Program-made: the position numbers and the translations under genes | Part shown: positions 32,610 to 40,994 of the stretch, in pieces | Layout: every line of letters begins with the position of its first letter | Position numbering within the stretch: position 1 is the first letter of the stretch | The notes under the pieces: model-generated | Told to the model about the DNA's origin: nothing | Databases searched by the model: none | The model's input: only the letters and a program-made list of their open reading frames with translations | Assembly (NCBI GenBank): GCA_018902755.1 | Contig: JAHIQI010000069.1 | Location: 62,001-126,000 of the forward strand | Origin: Pseudomonadota bacterium | GTDB taxonomy: Bacteria; Desulfobacterota; Desulfarculia; Desulfarculales; Desulfarculaceae | DNA length: 64,000 bases | Reading direction: 5' to 3'

Positions 32610-34058
32610 ATGGCCAAGCTGAGCAAGAAACAGTTCAAGGACCTGAGCGAGAAGCTCACCATTGAAAAGAAAAGCGTGTGGGACCAGGCCAAACCGGCCC
32701 AGCGCAAACAGATCATGGAGCTGGGCGAGAGCTACAAGGAGTTCCTGGACCAGGCCAAGACCGAGCGCATGGCCGTGGACACCATCATCGCCAGGGCCAA
32801 GGCCAAGGGCTTCAAGCCCTTCAAGAAGGGCACCAAGGCCAAGCGCCTGTACTTTGACTACAAGGGCAAGGTGGTGGCCCTGGCCGTAATGGGCAAGAAC
32901 TCCCCGACCCAAGGCATGCGCCTGCTGGGGGCCCACATCGACGCCCCCCGGCTGGACCTTAAGATGCAGCCGTTGTACGAGGACCAGGAGATGGTCTTCC
33001 TCAAGACCCACTACTACGGGGGCATCAAGAAATACCAATGGCTGGCCCGTCCCCTGGCCATCCACGGCGTGGTTTGCACCAGCGGCGGCAAGAGCGTGGA
33101 GATCCACCTGGGCGAAGATCCTGATGACCCGGTGTTCACCGTGCTGGACCTGCTGCCCCACCTCAGCCGTCGGGGCCAGGAGCAGAAAAAGCTGGTCGAC
33201 GCGGTGGAGGCCGAGCGCATGAACCTGCTCATCGGCTCCACCCCCCTGGACGCCGAGGGCGGCAAGGACAAGGCCAAGCTGGCCGTCTTGAAGCTTCTGA
33301 ACGATCGCTACGGCATCACCGAGGCCGACCTGATCAGCGCCGAGTTGGAGCTGGTGCCCGCTGGCAAGGCCCGGGACGTGGGCCTGGACCGGGGTCTGGT
33401 GGGGGCCTATGGCCAGGACGACCGCTCCAGCGCCTTTGCCGCCCTGGAGGCCATCCTGGCGGTCAAGAATCCGGCCATCACCTCGGTGGCGGTGTTCCTG
33501 GACAAGGAAGAGATCGGCTCCGAGGGCGCCACCGGGGCCCAGAGCCGCTTTTTGGAGCACCTGGCCGCCTCCTTGCTGGAGGCCGCCGGGGAAAGCGCCT
33601 CCTACCGCCAGGTCATGGGCTCCCTGGCCGAGAGCCAGATGCTCAGCGCCGACGTGAACGCGGCCTACGATCCTGACTACCCCGAGGTGCACGAGAAGCG
33701 TAACGCCGCCTTCATCGGCTACGGGGTGTGCCTGACCAAGTACACCGGCCACGGCGGAAAGTACGGGGCCAGCGACGCGGACGCGGAGTACGTGGCCTGG
33801 CTGCGCAAGGTGTGGGACGACGCCGGCGTGGTGTGGCAGGCGGCAGGCATGGGCAAGATCGACGAGGGCGGCGGCGGCACCATCGCCAAGCACATGGCGG
33901 TCTACGGAATGGACATCATCGACGTGGGCCCGGCCATGCTGGCCATGCACTCGCCCTTTGAGATCAGCGCCAAGGCCGACATCTACAGCTCGCTCATGGC
34001 CTACCAGGCCTTTTACGAGGCCCCGGTGATGACCTGCCGCGCGGGGCGCATGCCGTGA
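32610..34058 (+). CDS. M18-family metalloaminopeptidase
   Basis: A 482-residue zinc aminopeptidase of family M18. Metal-ligand motifs are GAHIDAPRLDLK, YGQDDRSSAFAALEA, DKEEIGSEGATG and a final AMHSPFE with the last His. No signal peptide, so it is cytoplasmic. The ATG at 32610 follows GGAGCGG; an upstream in-frame extension has no ribosome site. The stop overlaps the next gene by 4 bp. Confidence 0.9.
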   Translation: MAKLSKKQFKDLSEKLTIEKKSVWDQAKPAQRKQIMELGESYKEFLDQAKTERMAVDTIIARAKAKGFKPFKKGTKAKRLYFDYKGKVVALAVMGKNSPTQGMRLLGAHIDAPRLDLKMQPLYEDQEMVFLKTHYYGGIKKYQWLARPLAIHGVVCTSGGKSVEIHLGEDPDDPVFTVLDLLPHLSRRGQEQKKLVDAVEAERMNLLIGSTPLDAEGGKDKAKLAVLKLLNDRYGITEADLISAELELVPAGKARDVGLDRGLVGAYGQDDRSSAFAALEAILAVKNPAITSVAVFLDKEEIGSEGATGAQSRFLEHLAASLLEAAGESASYRQVMGSLAESQMLSADVNAAYDPDYPEVHEKRNAAFIGYGVCLTKYTGHGGKYGASDADAEYVAWLRKVWDDAGVVWQAAGMGKIDEGGGGTIAKHMAVYGMDIIDVGPAMLAMHSPFEISAKADIYSSLMAYQAFYEAPVMTCRAGRMP

Positions 34059-34264
34059 CCGGCCCCATAGGCATATTCACCCACCACTGCCCGGTGTGCG
34101 GGCAGCCGGTGGAAGAAGAGGGGCCGTGCCCCATGTGCCGCCAGGGCCAGGAGGGCGGCCAGCGCCAACCCCAGTGGACCGACTGCTCCCCGGCCATGCC
34201 CGATTGTGACTGCCCCATCATCGGCTACGCCAAGTTCCATTTGCCGGGGTGCAAATACTTCTAG
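34055..34264 (+). CDS. Small zinc-ribbon-like cysteine-rich protein
   Basis: A 69-residue protein with paired cysteines (CPVCGQ at about residues 12-15 and CPMCR at about 25-28) forming a probable zinc knuckle, plus four more Cys towards the end (DCSPAMPDCDCP, GCKYF). It overlaps the aminopeptidase stop by 4 bp (GTGA), so translation is coupled. Function unknown. Confidence 0.68.
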   Translation: MTGPIGIFTHHCPVCGQPVEEEGPCPMCRQGQEGGQRQPQWTDCSPAMPDCDCPIIGYAKFHLPGCKYF

Positions 34265-34273
34265 GTTGATCTC

Positions 34274-34948
34274 ATGACCGTTCTGCCCGATCCCGGCACC
34301 CTGGGTGTCTGGGGACTCCTGTTCACATCATTTGTCATCGGCCTGTCCGGCGCGGTGATGCCCGGCCCGGTGCTGGCGGCCACGGTGAGCCACGCCGCCC
34401 GCCAGGGCGCCTCGGCCGGTCCCCTAATGGTGCTGGGCCACGCCCTTCTGGAGGCGGCCCTGCTCGTGGCCCTGGTGCTGGGTCTGGGGCCGCTGCTCAC
34501 CCGCGCCTCGGTGGCCGGAGTCATCGGTGGGGCGGGGGCGCTGATCCTGGCGTGGCGGGCCTGGGGCATGCTGCGCTCCCTGCCCAGCCTGACCCTGACC
34601 GTGGAGCCGGGGGCCGCGCGGGCCTCGGGCCCGGTGCGCGACGGGTTTCTCCTAAGCCTGGCCAACCCCTACTGGTCCCTGTGGTGGGCCACGGTGGGAC
34701 TGTCCCTGACCACCATGGCCTTGGAGACTCCCCTGGGCTGGTGGGGCCTGGGGGTGTTCTACGTGGGGCACATCAGCTCTGATCTGGCTTGGTTTTGGTT
34801 CGTGGCCCTGGTGGTGGCCAAGGGGCGGCGCTTCATTAACGACACCGCCTACCGGTGGCTGTTGGGGTGCTGCGCTGGATTTCTGGTGTTCTTCGCGGCC
34901 TATTTCGCCTGGTTTGCCTGGGAGCAGTTGGGCGAGTTCCTGGCCTAG
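34274..34948 (+). CDS. LysE/RhtB-family exporter
   Basis: A 224-residue membrane protein with about six transmembrane helices and the LysE family opening GLSGAVMPGPVLAATVSHAAR (here cited as GAVMPGPV). The SLANPYWSLWW segment is also typical. Members export amino acids or other small metabolites; the substrate is unknown. It may be the last gene of the xseA operon or have its own promoter; it lies 9 bp after the zinc-ribbon gene. Confidence 0.85.
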   Translation: MTVLPDPGTLGVWGLLFTSFVIGLSGAVMPGPVLAATVSHAARQGASAGPLMVLGHALLEAALLVALVLGLGPLLTRASVAGVIGGAGALILAWRAWGMLRSLPSLTLTVEPGAARASGPVRDGFLLSLANPYWSLWWATVGLSLTTMALETPLGWWGLGVFYVGHISSDLAWFWFVALVVAKGRRFINDTAYRWLLGCCAGFLVFFAAYFAWFAWEQLGEFLA

Positions 34949-34970
34949 ATCCTGGAAAAAGACATGACGA

Positions 34971-34999
34971 AGCGGCCGCCCCCAGCGGGAGCGGCCGCT
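34971..34999. terminator. Hairpin between convergent lysE-like gene and rpsU
   Basis: AGCGGCCGC (34971-34979) and GCGGCCGCT (34991-34999) form a perfect 9-bp stem with an 11-base loop. A T-rich stretch follows on the minus strand after a few bases (TCTTTTTCC), so it may end rpsU transcription and possibly act from both sides. Confidence 0.55.
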
Positions 35000-35020
35000 A
35001 AATCGTATGCGAGCCGGCTT

Positions 35021-35239
35021 TTAACCGCGAGTAGTGCGGGCTCGAGCCCTGGCCATCTGGCGGCGCAGGCGACGGCGCGCTTGACGCTCTTTGCGCCGGC
35101 GCATGTCCGAGGGCTTTTCATGCCAACGTTTTTCCTTGAGCTGGCGGAAAACGCCCTCCTTGGTAAGCTTGCGCTTGAGAACCTTGATAGCCTTCTCGAC
35201 ATTATTGTCCACTACATGGACTTGCACAGTAATCACCAC
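35021..35239 (-). CDS. rpsU: 30S ribosomal protein S21
   Basis: A 72-residue S21: the N-terminal strand (VITVQVHVVDNN), the helix NVEKAIKVLKRKL and the very basic C-terminus (RRRKERQARRRLRRQ). S21 helps base-pairing of the ribosome with the Shine-Dalgarno sequence. The start is one of two adjacent GTG codons (35239 or 35236). Here rpsU stands alone with its own promoter rather than with dnaG-rpoD. Confidence 0.95.
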   Translation of the reverse strand: MVITVQVHVVDNNVEKAIKVLKRKLTKEGVFRQLKEKRWHEKPSDMRRRKERQARRRLRRQMARARARTTRG

Positions 35240-35299
35240 CCTCTATGGCATAATTTGACATCTTTGCTGTCCGCCGCTTCACAGTGGAAGCAGTTGGTA

Positions 35300-35328
35300 A
35301 ATATAGCCAAACAGTTACAAGCTGTAAA
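35300..35328 (-). promoter_or_regulatory. rpsU promoter
   Basis: On the minus strand TTTACA (35323-35328), a 17-bp spacer and TATATT (35300-35305), giving a leader of about 55 bases before rpsU. Confidence 0.6.
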
Positions 35329-35356
35329 GCATTTAATTGGGGTGTATCATCTTTTT

Positions 35357-36286
35357 ATGGAGCATTCGGACACTGGTTTCACCCTGGCCCTGGGGGGCGG
35401 AGGGGCAAGGGGCTTCGCCCACGTGGGGGTGTTTCATGTTTTGCAGGATCGGGGGGTTCCCATCCGGGGGGTGGTGGGGGTCAGCTCCGGCGCGGTGGCC
35501 GGGGCGGGCTATGCCCTGGGCTTCACCTACGAGGAGATGCGCCAGCGGGTCATGGAATTCGCGGCCAGCCCCCTGGCCCGGCACCCGCGCCTGAAGGCCA
35601 TGCGCGGCGGCACGGACGATGCCTGCCTGGGCCTTACCGACAAGCTGGCCCGCCTGTATTGCCAAGGGTTTTTGGTAAAGTCGTTTTTTCTGGACAACTC
35701 CCTGCTGGGCGGCGAATTTTTTCGGGAGATGGTGGACTTTTTCCTGCCCATGGTCCGCCTGGAAGACGCCTATATCCCCTTTGCCGCCGTGGCCACGGAC
35801 ATAAAGAGCGGCGAGGTGGTGGTGCTCGACAAGGGCGATATGCGCAAGGCGGTGCGGGCCAGTTGCTCGGTGCCCGGCGTGGCCGCCCCGGTGCGTATAG
35901 ACGGACGCCACCTGGTGGACGGCGGGGCCTCCTGCCTGGTGCCCACTCCCATCGCCCGCGGCCTGGCTCCCTGCCCGGTGCTGGCGATCAACGTGGACCG
36001 CGACATTGGCACCCACGACCTCCCGGCCCAGTCCCTGGAGTATTACCTCAGGGCCACCGAGATTCAGGGCTATCACCTTGCCGAGATGCTCTGCGGCCTG
36101 GCCGAGGTGGTGCTGCGCCCCGCTTTGGGAGACGTGCACTGGGCCGACTTCAGTCGATCCGCCTGGATCATGGAGCAGGGTGCCAAGGCCGCCGAGCAGG
36201 CCTGGGACCAGATCGAGGCGCTCATCAAGCCGCAGGCGCCCTGGTGGCGGCGGGCCCTGGGCCGGGGCGCGAGGAGGGCGTCTTGA
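35357..36286 (+). CDS. Patatin-like phospholipase (RssA family)
   Basis: A 309-residue patatin domain with all core motifs: the oxyanion hole GGGGARGFAHVGV, nucleophile Ser in VGVSSGAVAG, and the Asp of VDGGAS. It continues with a C-terminal segment of about 90 residues. The ATG at 35357 is chosen because the domain starts right after it; no good ribosome site is visible, and a GTG at 35342 is an alternative. The stop overlaps rarA by 4 bp. It is the second patatin in the window and the better conserved. Confidence 0.85.
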   Translation: MEHSDTGFTLALGGGGARGFAHVGVFHVLQDRGVPIRGVVGVSSGAVAGAGYALGFTYEEMRQRVMEFAASPLARHPRLKAMRGGTDDACLGLTDKLARLYCQGFLVKSFFLDNSLLGGEFFREMVDFFLPMVRLEDAYIPFAAVATDIKSGEVVVLDKGDMRKAVRASCSVPGVAAPVRIDGRHLVDGGASCLVPTPIARGLAPCPVLAINVDRDIGTHDLPAQSLEYYLRATEIQGYHLAEMLCGLAEVVLRPALGDVHWADFSRSAWIMEQGAKAAEQAWDQIEALIKPQAPWWRRALGRGARRAS

Positions 36287-37644
36287 GCCTGTTCGACGAA
36301 TCCCCGGAAAACCAGGCCGCAACCATGGCCGTACCCCTGGCCGAGCGCATTCGCCCCCAGAACCTGGATGAGTACTCGGGCCAGGAGCACCTTTTGGGCC
36401 CGGACAAGCCTTTGCAGAAGCTCATGGGGCCGGGGCGCTCGGCTTCGCTGATCTTCTGGGGCCCGCCGGGCACGGGCAAGACCACCTTGGCCCGCATATT
36501 GGCCCGTTCCTGGGATTATCGCTTCGTGGAGTTCTCGGCGGTGCTCTCCGGGGTGGCCGAGGTTCGCCGGGTGGTGGAAGAGGCCCGGACCATGCTCAAA
36601 AGCGGCCAGCGCACCGTGCTGTTCGTGGACGAGATCCACCGCTTCAACAAGGCCCAGCAAGACGCCTTTTTGCCCCACGTGGAATCCGGGGTCATCACCC
36701 TGCTGGGGGCTACCACCGAAAACCCCAGCTTCGAGATAATCCCGGCCTTGCTGTCGCGGCTCAGGGTCATGGTGCTGCATCCCCTGGGGCCGGAGGAGCT
36801 TAGGCCCATCCTGGATCGGGCGCTCAGCGACCCTGAGCGGGGCCTGGGCGGCCAGGGGGTGGAACTGACTCCCGAGGCGGCCGAGCACCTGGTCAACGCC
36901 GCGTTCGGCGACGCCAGGCGCTTGCTGGTGGCTCTGGAGGTGGCCGCGGCGGCGGCTCCCCTGGGCAAGGGCGGCGCCAAGCTCATCGACCTGGCCCAGG
37001 CCGAGGAGGCGGTGGGGAAAAAGGCCCTGCGCTACGACAAGGCCGGTGAGGAGCACTACAACCTCATCAGCGCCCTTCACAAGTCCCTCCGTGGCTCTGA
37101 CCCGGACGCGGCCTTGTACTGGCTCTCGCGCATGCTGGCCGCCGGGGAGGACCCCCACTACATCCTGCGGCGCCTGACCAACTTCGCCTGCGAGGACGTG
37201 GGCCTGGCCGACCCCTACGCCCTGAACCAGGTCATGGCCGCCCTCAGGGCCTACGACCTCATGGGCTCGCCGGAGGGGGAGCTGCCCATCGCCCAGGCGG
37301 TGGTCTACCTGGCCCTGGCCCCCAAGACCAACGCGGTGTACGTGGCCTTCCAGGCGGCCAAGAGGGACGCCCAGGAGTTGGGCCCCCTGGAGGTGCCCCT
37401 GCACATCCGCAACCCCTCGACCAAGCTGATGAAAGGCCTGGGCTACGGCAAGGACTACCAGTACCCCCACGATTTCGAGGACGCGGTGGTGGCCCAGGAG
37501 TTCATGCCCGAACGCCTCAAGGGCCGGCGCTATTACCGGCCCAGCCAACGGGGTAGGGAAAAATTTCTAGCAGAGCGTCTGGAGAGGCTCAGACAGGCCA
37601 AAGCCAGGCTGGCTCAAGACAAGAAAAAAGACCAGCCTACTTGA
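36283..37644 (+). CDS. rarA: Replication-associated recombination protein A (RarA/MgsA) AAA+ ATPase
   Basis: A 453-residue clamp-loader-like ATPase acting at stalled replication forks. It has Walker A GPPGTGKTT, Walker B VDEIHRFN, sensor 1 GATTENPSFE and the MgsA C-terminal tetramerisation domain (GSDPDAALYWLSRML, REDVGLA-like CEDVGLADP, FMPERLKGRRYY). The TTG at 36283 overlaps the patatin stop (TTGA). The open frame extends about 1 kb upstream, but that is the shadow of the patatin gene. Confidence 0.93.
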   Translation: MSLFDESPENQAATMAVPLAERIRPQNLDEYSGQEHLLGPDKPLQKLMGPGRSASLIFWGPPGTGKTTLARILARSWDYRFVEFSAVLSGVAEVRRVVEEARTMLKSGQRTVLFVDEIHRFNKAQQDAFLPHVESGVITLLGATTENPSFEIIPALLSRLRVMVLHPLGPEELRPILDRALSDPERGLGGQGVELTPEAAEHLVNAAFGDARRLLVALEVAAAAAPLGKGGAKLIDLAQAEEAVGKKALRYDKAGEEHYNLISALHKSLRGSDPDAALYWLSRMLAAGEDPHYILRRLTNFACEDVGLADPYALNQVMAALRAYDLMGSPEGELPIAQAVVYLALAPKTNAVYVAFQAAKRDAQELGPLEVPLHIRNPSTKLMKGLGYGKDYQYPHDFEDAVVAQEFMPERLKGRRYYRPSQRGREKFLAERLERLRQAKARLAQDKKKDQPT

Positions 37645-37990
37645 CCAGCCTGAGTTTAGGGTGTTCCTCGACCTGGGGACAGTTCTTCTGGGCATGCTTG
37701 CTGGCCAGGGAACACTTGAATCGCACTGCGTTGATCAGGAAAAAAGTGATTACCGATCGCTCCCATTCCTGGGAGTTGTCACAGTTTTCCATGCGGTGCT
37801 GCATTTCGGGCAGAAGTTCGTTGAGTTCGTCGGCGTCCAGATCCAATATCTGGTCCGCTAGATGATCCAGCATCTCCCGCACACTTACCTCCGTGGTAAG
37901 ATTGACTACACCCACACCGACAAGGCTAAATGAATTTAATCTCATTTTAATAACCCTTTTAATATTTTTTGTCAAATTTATTGACGGCAT
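37637..37990 (-). CDS. Hypothetical protein (up to 117 aa)
   Basis: Unrecognised small protein, mostly helical and acidic in the middle (REMLDHLADQILDLDADELNELL), with two Cys near the C-terminus. The start is unsure. A good promoter-like pair on the minus strand, TTGACA (37970-37975) and TATTAA (37947-37952) with a 17-bp spacer, lies inside the longest version, so translation probably begins downstream of about 37940. Its 3' end overlaps that of rarA by 8 bp, convergent. Confidence 0.55.
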   Translation of the reverse strand: MPSINLTKNIKRVIKMRLNSFSLVGVGVVNLTTEVSVREMLDHLADQILDLDADELNELLPEMQHRMENCDNSQEWERSVITFFLINAVRFKCSLASKHAQKNCPQVEEHPKLRLVK

Positions 37991-37998
37991 CCTTAGCC

Positions 37999-38027
37999 TT
38001 GAGAGGGCCCGGCCGGCAACGTATAAT
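37999..38027 (+). promoter_or_regulatory. pgi promoter
   Basis: TTGAGA at 37999-38004, a 17-bp spacer and TATAAT at 38022-38027, about 85 bp before the pgi start codon. Confidence 0.65.
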
Positions 38028-38110
38028 CAACACGACCAGTAATCAGCTGTAGACAGCTCAAGACTCGCCGCCGAGGATGGGCGGGAACAAGCTCGAAAGG
38101 ATAAGCGGTT

Positions 38111-39511
38111 ATGGCCAAGCGCGGGGTGAAGCTCGATTACGCCTATTGCCTCGGTAAAGTAATTGGAGCCCAGGGGATTGCCGACAAAGAACTGGGTGAG
38201 CTTTCGGACAAGGTAGCCCAGGTGCACCTGCGCCTGAATGAACAGCGCCAGGCCGGCGAGCTGGGATTCATGGAACTGCCGGGCCAGTCTCTGGAGCTGA
38301 TCGAAACCATACTGGAGGAGGCCGCACGGCTTAGCTCCATTGCCGACGACCTGATAGTGCTGGGCATCGGAGGCAGCGCCCTGGGGGCCACCGCCGTGGA
38401 CATGGCCCTCAAGGGGGCTCTGCGCTACGCCCAGCCCGCCGGGCCCGGCGGCATGCGCCTGTTCGTGGCCGACAACAGCGACCCCCGCTTTTTCGGGGCC
38501 ATGCTGGACCGCGTGGACCTGGAGCGCACCGCCTTCGCGGTGATCAGCAAGAGCGGCTCCACCGCCGAGACCATGAGCCAGTTTCTGGTGGTCAAGGAGC
38601 TGTTGGAACGCCGCTTGGGCAAGGAAGAGACCCTCAGGCGCATGGTGTTCATCACCGACCCCGAGAAGGGCAACCTCAGGCTCATAGCCAAGGACGAGCC
38701 GGTGCCCATCCTCAGCGTGCCGCCCAACGTGGGCGGGCGCTACTCGGTGCTCAGCCCGGTGGGCCTTCTGCCCCTGGCCTGCGCCGGTCACGACATCCAG
38801 GCGCTGTTGGCGGGGGCCGGGGCCATGGCCGAGGCCTGCAAAAGCCCGGAGACCGCCAAGAACCCGGCCTACATGCTGGCCGCCCTGAACCTGGGCTTTT
38901 ATAAGCGGGGCCGCAATATCCTGGTGATGATGCCCTATGCCACCGACTTGTTCGGCCTGGCCCAATGGTTCGCTCAGCTATGGGCCGAGTCCCTGGGCAA
39001 GGCCCAGGCCCTGGACGGCTCCAAGGTCAACCTGGGCCAGACCCCGGTGGCGGCCATAGGAGCCACGGACCAGCACAGCCAACTCCAGCTCTACATGGAG
39101 GGGCCCCAGGACAAGCTGATCATGTTCCTCACCCTGGGCAACTACGGCCGCGATCTTTCCATCCCCGACCTTTATCCGCGCATCGACGCCCTGTCCTACC
39201 TGGGCGGGCGCTCCCTGGCCGAGCTGGTCCAGGCCGAGGCCCGGGCCACCGCCGCCGCCCTGGCCAGCCAGGGACGGCCCAGCTTCAGCCTGCGCCTGCC
39301 GGGCATCGGCCCCGAGGTGCTGGGCGAGGTGCTGTATTTGTTGGAGCTGGCCACGGTGATGACCGGCGGGCTGCTGAACATAAACCCCCTGGATCAGCCG
39401 GGGGTGGAGCTAAGCAAAAAGCTTTCCTACGGCCTCATGGGGCGCAAGGGTTTCGAGGCCGAAGCCAAGCAGATGCAGGCTCTGGACGCGGGCGATCAAT
39501 ACCTTGTGTAG
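38111..39511 (+). CDS. pgi: Glucose-6-phosphate isomerase
   Basis: A 466-residue phosphoglucose isomerase interconverting glucose-6- and fructose-6-phosphate. It has the sugar-phosphate site ISKSGSTAETM, the GIGGSALG glycine loop, the catalytic region around ATDQHSQLQLYMEGP and the C-terminal Lys (QPGVELSKKLSYGLMG). Slightly shorter than E. coli Pgi, as in other SIS-type bacterial forms. AGGATAAGCGG lies before the ATG. Confidence 0.93.
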   Translation: MAKRGVKLDYAYCLGKVIGAQGIADKELGELSDKVAQVHLRLNEQRQAGELGFMELPGQSLELIETILEEAARLSSIADDLIVLGIGGSALGATAVDMALKGALRYAQPAGPGGMRLFVADNSDPRFFGAMLDRVDLERTAFAVISKSGSTAETMSQFLVVKELLERRLGKEETLRRMVFITDPEKGNLRLIAKDEPVPILSVPPNVGGRYSVLSPVGLLPLACAGHDIQALLAGAGAMAEACKSPETAKNPAYMLAALNLGFYKRGRNILVMMPYATDLFGLAQWFAQLWAESLGKAQALDGSKVNLGQTPVAAIGATDQHSQLQLYMEGPQDKLIMFLTLGNYGRDLSIPDLYPRIDALSYLGGRSLAELVQAEARATAAALASQGRPSFSLRLPGIGPEVLGEVLYLLELATVMTGGLLNINPLDQPGVELSKKLSYGLMGRKGFEAEAKQMQALDAGDQYLV

Positions 39512-39520
39512 GAGAACGGC

Positions 39521-40972
39521 TTGAGCCCAGACGCCGCCGCCACGCTGCCCCCGCCGGGGGAGTTCAGCCAAAGCGAGGCTGCCAAGCCTTTCAAGCTGGT
39601 CAAGTATTTCTCGGTGACCAGCCTGATCATAATCCTGTTGTTCAGCCTGCTCATCTCCACCGCGGTAAGCCGCCGGGCCTCGGAGCTGTTCCTCAGTAAG
39701 CGGGAGCAGTACGCCCTGCTGCTGGCCGAGAATCTAAACCACCAGGTGATGACCCGGTTCGTGGTGCCTTCCATCACCGAGCACGGCGGCATCAACGTGG
39801 GCCAGCCCGAGCAGTTCACCCTGCTGGACGCGGTGGTCAAGAACACCATCCACTCCCTGCATGTGCTCAAGGTCAACATCCTGGACCTGGAGGGCAACAT
39901 CATCTACAGCACCCAGGCCGATTACATCGGGCGGGTGAGCGATGAGAGCCAGGCCTTTCAGGGGGCCATCTCCGGCAAGCCGGTGAGCGTTATCGAGCCG
40001 CCGCCCAACTTTTTCCAGGCGGGCGGGGAGCGCCGGGTGCTCAAGACCTTCATTCCCCTGCGCGACGAGCGCCGCCGCACCGCCGAACTGGGCCCGCCAC
40101 GGGCGGTTTTCGAGATCACCCTGGACCTGTCCCAGGAATTCCGCGAGGTGTGGATCAACCAGCTTTTGATTCTGGCCACCATGCTGGTGATGATGGCCCT
40201 GCTGTTCGTGATCCTGCGCTCCATCGTGATCCGGGGCCAGCGCATCATGGGCCGCCGCGCGGCCTTGCAGGCCCGCCTGGAGGAGCAGCTCAACCAGGCC
40301 GAGCGCCTGGCCTCCCTGGGGCGCATGGTGGCGGGCGTGGCCCACGAAATACGCAACCCCCTGGGCATCGTGCGCTCCACCGCCGAGCTGCTGGGCAGCC
40401 GGGTGGACGAGAGCAGCAAGCCCCTGGCCGGGGTCATCGTGGAAGAGAGCAGCCGCCTCAACCAGATCGTCACCGAATTCTTGGATTTCGCCCGGCCCCA
40501 GAAGCCGCGCCTGGAGGCCCTGAAGATAGAGGAGGTGCTGGAGCGCAACCTGCGCTTTTTGGCACCGGAGGCCCACCGCCTGGGGGTGCGCATCGAGACC
40601 CGCTACCCGCGGGTGCCTGCCCTGGTGCTGGGCGACAAGGATCTGCTCTACCGGGCCTTCCTCAACATCTTCAACAACGCCTTGCAGGCCATGGAGCACG
40701 GCGGGGTGATGGGGGTGTCCACCGAACAGGTGGAGCGGGGCGAGCGGGGCTACGTGCAGGTGGTGGTCAGCGACACCGGGCCCGGTTTCGACCCCGAGGC
40801 TAAGGGCAGCCTGTTGGACCCCTTCTTCACCACCAAGGAAAAGGGCACCGGACTGGGCCTGTCCATCGTGAGCAATATCATGGCCAGCCACCGGGGCATG
40901 GTGGAGTTGGACAACACCCCCGAAGGCGGGGCCAAGGTGGTGGTGCTGTTGCCCCAGGCCGCCGCCCACTGA
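39521..40972 (+). CDS. NtrB/ZraS-type membrane sensor histidine kinase
   Basis: A 483-residue kinase: transmembrane helix at about residues 33-50, an extracytoplasmic sensor domain (about 60-200), a second helix at about 211-232, HisKA with AGVAHEIRNPLG (His275) and HATPase (NIFNNALQAM, VSDTGPGFD, GTGLGLSIV). The TTG start lies 9 bp after pgi, and the cognate sigma-54 activator gene follows at 22 bp, so it senses an envelope signal. ZraS is the closest layout; the signal is not known. Confidence 0.9.
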   Translation: MSPDAAATLPPPGEFSQSEAAKPFKLVKYFSVTSLIIILLFSLLISTAVSRRASELFLSKREQYALLLAENLNHQVMTRFVVPSITEHGGINVGQPEQFTLLDAVVKNTIHSLHVLKVNILDLEGNIIYSTQADYIGRVSDESQAFQGAISGKPVSVIEPPPNFFQAGGERRVLKTFIPLRDERRRTAELGPPRAVFEITLDLSQEFREVWINQLLILATMLVMMALLFVILRSIVIRGQRIMGRRAALQARLEEQLNQAERLASLGRMVAGVAHEIRNPLGIVRSTAELLGSRVDESSKPLAGVIVEESSRLNQIVTEFLDFARPQKPRLEALKIEEVLERNLRFLAPEAHRLGVRIETRYPRVPALVLGDKDLLYRAFLNIFNNALQAMEHGGVMGVSTEQVERGERGYVQVVVSDTGPGFDPEAKGSLLDPFFTTKEKGTGLGLSIVSNIMASHRGMVELDNTPEGGAKVVVLLPQAAAH

Positions 40973-40994
40973 CAAGCAATAAGAGGCTAATGGC

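Noticed and set aside
35284..36282. Upstream extension of the RarA reading frame through the patatin gene
   Set aside because: The extension is the out-of-frame shadow of the patatin gene (Gly/Arg/Pro-rich); RarA homology begins at the TTG at 36283.
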